A stretch of 64,000 nt of DNA, from assembly GCF_040403615.1 (NCBI RefSeq), contig NZ_JBBAKG010000026.1, positions 10,681 through 74,680 on the forward strand. Direction: 5' to 3'. The translations under genes were made by a program, and so were the position numbers. Every line of letters begins with the position of its first letter. Within the stretch, counting starts at the first letter, position 1. Positions 61,060 to 64,000 of this stretch are shown here, in pieces. The stretch comes from Haliscomenobacter sp040403615 (GTDB lineage: Bacteria > Bacteroidota > Bacteroidia > Chitinophagales > Saprospiraceae). The notes beneath the pieces were generated by a model, which searched no databases, was not told the DNA's origin, and saw only the letters and a program-made list of their open reading frames with translations.

Positions 61060-61634
61060 TGAATCCTTTAGAACGAAATATCATCCTGGCGTCCACTTCT
61101 CCCCGGCGCAGCCAATTGCTCAAAGAAGCAGGTTTTCAGTTTGAAGTCAAAACCAAAGACGTAGAAGAAACCTATCCTGCGGATTTACCAATCGATGAAG
61201 TTGCCGGTTTTTTAGCCCGCAAAAAAGCCACTGCGGCGCAAGACTTCATTCAAAACGACGAAATCATCATTGCTGCGGATAGTGTGGTGATTCTCGACGG
61301 GGTGATTTATGGCAAACCACGGGATTACGACGATGCTTTTCAGATGCTCCGTAAATTATCCGGACAATTGCACCGGGTCATTACGGGCGTATGTTTGCTT
61401 TCCTCAAGCAATGAAAAAGTATTTTCTGCGGAGTCCCAGGTGCAAATCGAAGCAATGAGCGATGCCGAAATTGATTTCTACGTCCAAAAATACAAGCCTT
61501 ACGACAAAGCAGGTTCTTACGCCGTTCAGGAATGGATCGGGCTATGTAAAATCTCCAGAATTGAAGGTACTTTCACCAATATTATGGGTCTACCGGTTGA
61601 TTTGGTGTATCGGGAATTGATAGATTTCCGGTAA
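61059..61634 (+). CDS. maf: Maf-family nucleotide pyrophosphatase
   Basis: 191 residues; house-cleaning hydrolase of modified or canonical nucleoside triphosphates. N-terminal ASTSPRRSQLLKEAGF, ADSVVILDG, KPRDYDDAFQML, and the C-terminal DKAGSYAVQEW motif typical of the dTTP/UTP class (YhdE type). Starts one base inside the prenyltransferase stop. recQ begins 14 bases after its stop. Confidence 0.95.
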   Translation: MNPLERNIILASTSPRRSQLLKEAGFQFEVKTKDVEETYPADLPIDEVAGFLARKKATAAQDFIQNDEIIIAADSVVILDGVIYGKPRDYDDAFQMLRKLSGQLHRVITGVCLLSSSNEKVFSAESQVQIEAMSDAEIDFYVQKYKPYDKAGSYAVQEWIGLCKISRIEGTFTNIMGLPVDLVYRELIDFR

Positions 61635-61648
61635 TAAACAACGTGATT

Positions 61649-63547
61649 ATGCTGCCAATTGACGTGCTGCGACAATACTGGGGCCACAATCAGTTTCGGC
61701 CCCAACAGGCAGAGATCATCCAATCGGTGCTGGAAGGCCGGGACACCTTGGCCTTGTTGCCAACCGGTGGCGGCAAATCGGTGTGTTTTCAAGTACCCGC
61801 ACTCTGCCAGGAAGGCATCTGCATCGTTGTTTCTCCCCTCATCGCTTTGATGAAAGATCAGGTGCAGAACCTGCAAAAAAAAGGCATCCCGGCACTCGCT
61901 ATTTATGCAGGCATGTCTTACCGCGACATCGATCGGCTATTGGACAACTGCGTGTATGGCGAAATAAAATTCTTGTACCTCTCTCCCGAACGTCTGGTGA
62001 GTGACCTGGCCATAGCGCGCATTCGCCAGATGAAAGTCAACTTGATTGCGGTCGACGAAGCGCATTGCATCTCCCAATGGGGTTATGATTTTCGGCCACC
62101 CTATCTGGAAATTGCTAAAATCCGGGAGTTTTTTCCCAAAGTTCCAGTTTTGGCACTAACCGCTACAGCAACCCCGGAAGTAGTCAGCGACATCCAGGAA
62201 AAGCTGGCTTTTAAGGAGGCTCAGGTTTTTCAATCCAGTTTTTCGCGGTCCAATCTTGCCTACATTGTCCGCAGCACCGAAGCCAAAGAGAACCAATTGA
62301 TTGACATTTTGCAAAAGGTACCCGGCAGTGGTGTGGTGTACGTTCGCAACCGGCGCCGCACCAAAGAAATCGCCCAGTTGCTACAAAAAAAACGCATTTC
62401 CGCCGATTTCTACCACGCAGGCCTTACTTCCGATGAGCGTTCCGGCAAACAGGATGCCTGGGTAGCCGGGCGTACCCGCATTATGGTCAGCACCAACGCC
62501 TTTGGGATGGGCATCGACAAACCCGATGTGCGGACGGTGGTACACCTCGAATTGCCAGATAGCCTGGAAGCCTATTTTCAGGAGGCTGGTCGGGCAGGCC
62601 GGGACGGGCAAAAATCATTTGCCGTTTTGTTGTACAATCCTGGCGACAAGCGCAGCCTCGAATACCAATACGAACAAGCCTTTCCAAGCCTGGATGAAGC
62701 CCGCAAAGTATACCGGGCACTGGGCAGTTTTTTTCAGTTGGCACTCGGCGGCGGCCAAGGCGAAAGTTACGATTTCGACATCGCGACTTTTTGTCAAAAT
62801 TATCAATTGGAAGTAGTGCGGGTCTTCAATTGCCTGAAGCTATTGGAACAGGAAGGCTTGATCAGTTTGTCGGAAGCTGTATACACGCCCTCTACCCTAC
62901 TCATCAAGGTAGACAAAGAGCGCTTGTACGATTATCAGTTGAAAAATCCGGCGCTGGATAAATTGCTGAAAATCATTTTACGCAGTTACCAAGGCGTTTT
63001 TTCTAATTACGTTAATTTTAGTGAGAAAAAGTTGACTGAGTATACTAAAACTTCGGCTGAGTTGTTGCAAAAGCAATTGCTGTTGATGCAACAGGATCAG
63101 ATTTTGGAGTACAATCCCCAAAAGGACAAACCGCAGTTGAGTTTTTTGAGGGCACGGGAAGACGCCAACCACTTGAGTTTTGACACTAAACTGTACAATT
63201 TCCGCAAAACCCGCCACGCCGAGCGCATCAAAAAAGCCATCGCCTACGCTGAAGACAACATCTGCCGCAGCCAGCAATTGTTGCACTATTTTGGTGAGAA
63301 AGATGCTCCTGCTTGTGGGGTATGCGATGTATGTTTGGAACGCAAAAAGCAGGCCCTCGACAATGAATCCTTTGAGCGCTTGCGCCAAAAAATTACCCGT
63401 TTGCTCAGCGATGAAGCACTACCCGTGAAGGAATTGGTCGACTCCTTTACCCCCAAAATGCACCAGGACGTACTGGAGACCTTGACTTTTATGCAACAGG
63501 AGGGACTGATCGAAGAGCGAAACGGGAAATTGTTTGTACGGGAATAG
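61649..63547 (+). CDS. recQ: ATP-dependent DNA helicase RecQ
   Basis: 632 residues. Q motif QFRPQQAEII, Walker A LPTGGGKSVCF, DEAH box VDEAHCISQWGYDFR, SAT motif ALTATAT, helicase C-terminus with GMGIDKPDVRTV and QEAGRAGRDG, RQC zinc region with a Cys cluster (NICRSQQLLHYF, ACGVCDVCLER). No HRDC domain is visible after the zinc region; a winged-helix tail ends the protein. Distal member of the UbiA-maf-recQ unit. Confidence 0.97.
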   Translation: MLPIDVLRQYWGHNQFRPQQAEIIQSVLEGRDTLALLPTGGGKSVCFQVPALCQEGICIVVSPLIALMKDQVQNLQKKGIPALAIYAGMSYRDIDRLLDNCVYGEIKFLYLSPERLVSDLAIARIRQMKVNLIAVDEAHCISQWGYDFRPPYLEIAKIREFFPKVPVLALTATATPEVVSDIQEKLAFKEAQVFQSSFSRSNLAYIVRSTEAKENQLIDILQKVPGSGVVYVRNRRRTKEIAQLLQKKRISADFYHAGLTSDERSGKQDAWVAGRTRIMVSTNAFGMGIDKPDVRTVVHLELPDSLEAYFQEAGRAGRDGQKSFAVLLYNPGDKRSLEYQYEQAFPSLDEARKVYRALGSFFQLALGGGQGESYDFDIATFCQNYQLEVVRVFNCLKLLEQEGLISLSEAVYTPSTLLIKVDKERLYDYQLKNPALDKLLKIILRSYQGVFSNYVNFSEKKLTEYTKTSAELLQKQLLLMQQDQILEYNPQKDKPQLSFLRAREDANHLSFDTKLYNFRKTRHAERIKKAIAYAEDNICRSQQLLHYFGEKDAPACGVCDVCLERKKQALDNESFERLRQKITRLLSDEALPVKELVDSFTPKMHQDVLETLTFMQQEGLIEERNGKLFVRE

Positions 63548-63629
63548 CATTTTGTAGACCCAGGCAAACAAACCATGCTCAGTTACTGTTTGAATGTTTA
63601 TTTTGCGCTTTCAAAAGAAGTTAGGATTT

Positions 63630-64000
63630 ATGGCAAAATTTGCAATCGACCTCAAATCAGGCGATATAAAAAAAGAAACCGAACTGATTGTCGGAATTGA
63701 TTTGGGTACGACCAACAGCTTGGTCGCTTACATAAAAGACGGCCAGGCAGAGGCAGTCAAAGGAAAAAATGGCAAAAGCACCCTGGTGCCTTCAGTGATA
63801 CATTTCAACCCCGAAGGAAAAATTATCGTAGGGGATGCTGCCAAAGAAAAGCTCATTTCTGATCCCGAAAATACCATTTATTCTGTGAAGCGCTTGATGG
63901 GCAAATCCTACCACGATGTAGAAAACGTGCAGCAATATTTTGGGTACAGCATCATCGACAACGATACCGAAAGCTTGGTCAAAATCAAGGTAAAAGACAA
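63630..64000 (+). CDS. hscA: HscA-like Hsp70 chaperone, 3' end cut by window
   Basis: The frame from the ATG at 63630 is open to the window end, 123 complete codons. It begins MAKFAIDLKSGDIKKE and then VGIDLGTTNSLVAYIK, the Hsp70 ATPase entrance, with LVPSVIHFNPEGKIIVGD and SVKRLMGKSYHDV. The N-terminal extension before IDLGTTNS and the SVKRLMGKSY stretch match the Fe-S assembly chaperones HscA of Bacteroidota better than DnaK. Consistent with the ISC-type ferredoxin and IscX 4 kb upstream. Confidence 0.87.
   Translation, partial: MAKFAIDLKSGDIKKETELIVGIDLGTTNSLVAYIKDGQAEAVKGKNGKSTLVPSVIHFNPEGKIIVGDAAKEKLISDPENTIYSVKRLMGKSYHDVENVQQYFGYSIIDNDTESLVKIKVKD

Noticed and set aside
48258..63547. 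Dynamin, RecQ and nuclease genes as parts of a defence island
   Set aside because: They are separated by housekeeping genes and have no toxin, restriction, CBASS or retron partners.

Overview
The window reads as a chromosomal segment of a Bacteroidota bacterium, most likely of the class Saprospiria (a Haliscomenobacter- or Lewinella-like organism). This rests on protein types, not on a search: a type IX secretion (T9SS) type A sorting domain, a gliding-motility-type C-terminal domain, a TonB-dependent receptor with a carboxypeptidase-like N-terminus, a PorT-like barrel, a DUF5690 transporter, a bacilliredoxin-like YtxJ, and many -7 promoter boxes of the form TAnnTTTG with weak ribosome binding sites. 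I see no rRNA, tRNA, CRISPR array, prophage or insertion sequence.

Layout. 0-5 kb: end of tesB, a GH130-like protein that lacks the expected catalytic Asp, and a TonB receptor. 5-11.8 kb: secreted DNA/RNA endonuclease, YtxJ, a secreted unknown, a DUF5690 transporter, and a YCII/ECF42 sigma pair. 11.8-15.1 kb: small lipoprotein, secreted unknown and 2OG-Fe(II) oxygenase, interspersed with three copies of a long palindromic repeat. 15.1-20.8 kb: OmpA/PD40 protein, giant AsmA protein and PorT-like barrel. 20.9-28.9 kb: yihA, acyltransferase and exonuclease; sufU-moeA divergent from sufS; serine hydrolase; two identical tandem cold-shock genes. 28.9-35.1 kb: a roughly 1,880-residue repeat adhesin and an unusual structured intergenic element. 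35.1-40.3 kb: ABC ATPase, gatC, deoxynucleoside kinase, metallophosphatase-ruvB and icd. 40.4-46.8 kb: T9SS-secreted PA-domain protein, then a NarL-type response regulator and propeller histidine kinase pair. 47-54.5 kb: fabH, dynamin-like GTPase, TM2-TPR-SHOCT protein, mscS, recX-DUF2400 and a PLP enzyme. 54.6-64 kb: barrel/lipoprotein pair, radical SAM protein, ferredoxin-iscX-kdsC, UbiA prenyltransferase-maf-recQ, and the start of an HscA-like Hsp70.

How parts fit. Iron-sulfur biogenesis recurs: SUF-type genes (sufS, sufU) lie at 24-27 kb and ISC-type parts (ferredoxin, iscX, HscA-like) at 59-64 kb. Much of the rest is cell-envelope work: outer-membrane barrels, AsmA, OmpA, secreted repeat proteins, phospholipid and isoprenoid acyl/prenyl transfer, and KDO phosphatase.

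The most unusual signals are non-coding. At 34823-35099 a 12-bp outer stem encloses two long hairpins whose loops are complementary over 13 bp. Separately, a family of long palindromes made of short repeats sits in gene-end intergenic spaces at 11.8, 14.1, 15.0 and 51.0 kb, with simpler relatives at 16.7, 20.1 and 40.3 kb.
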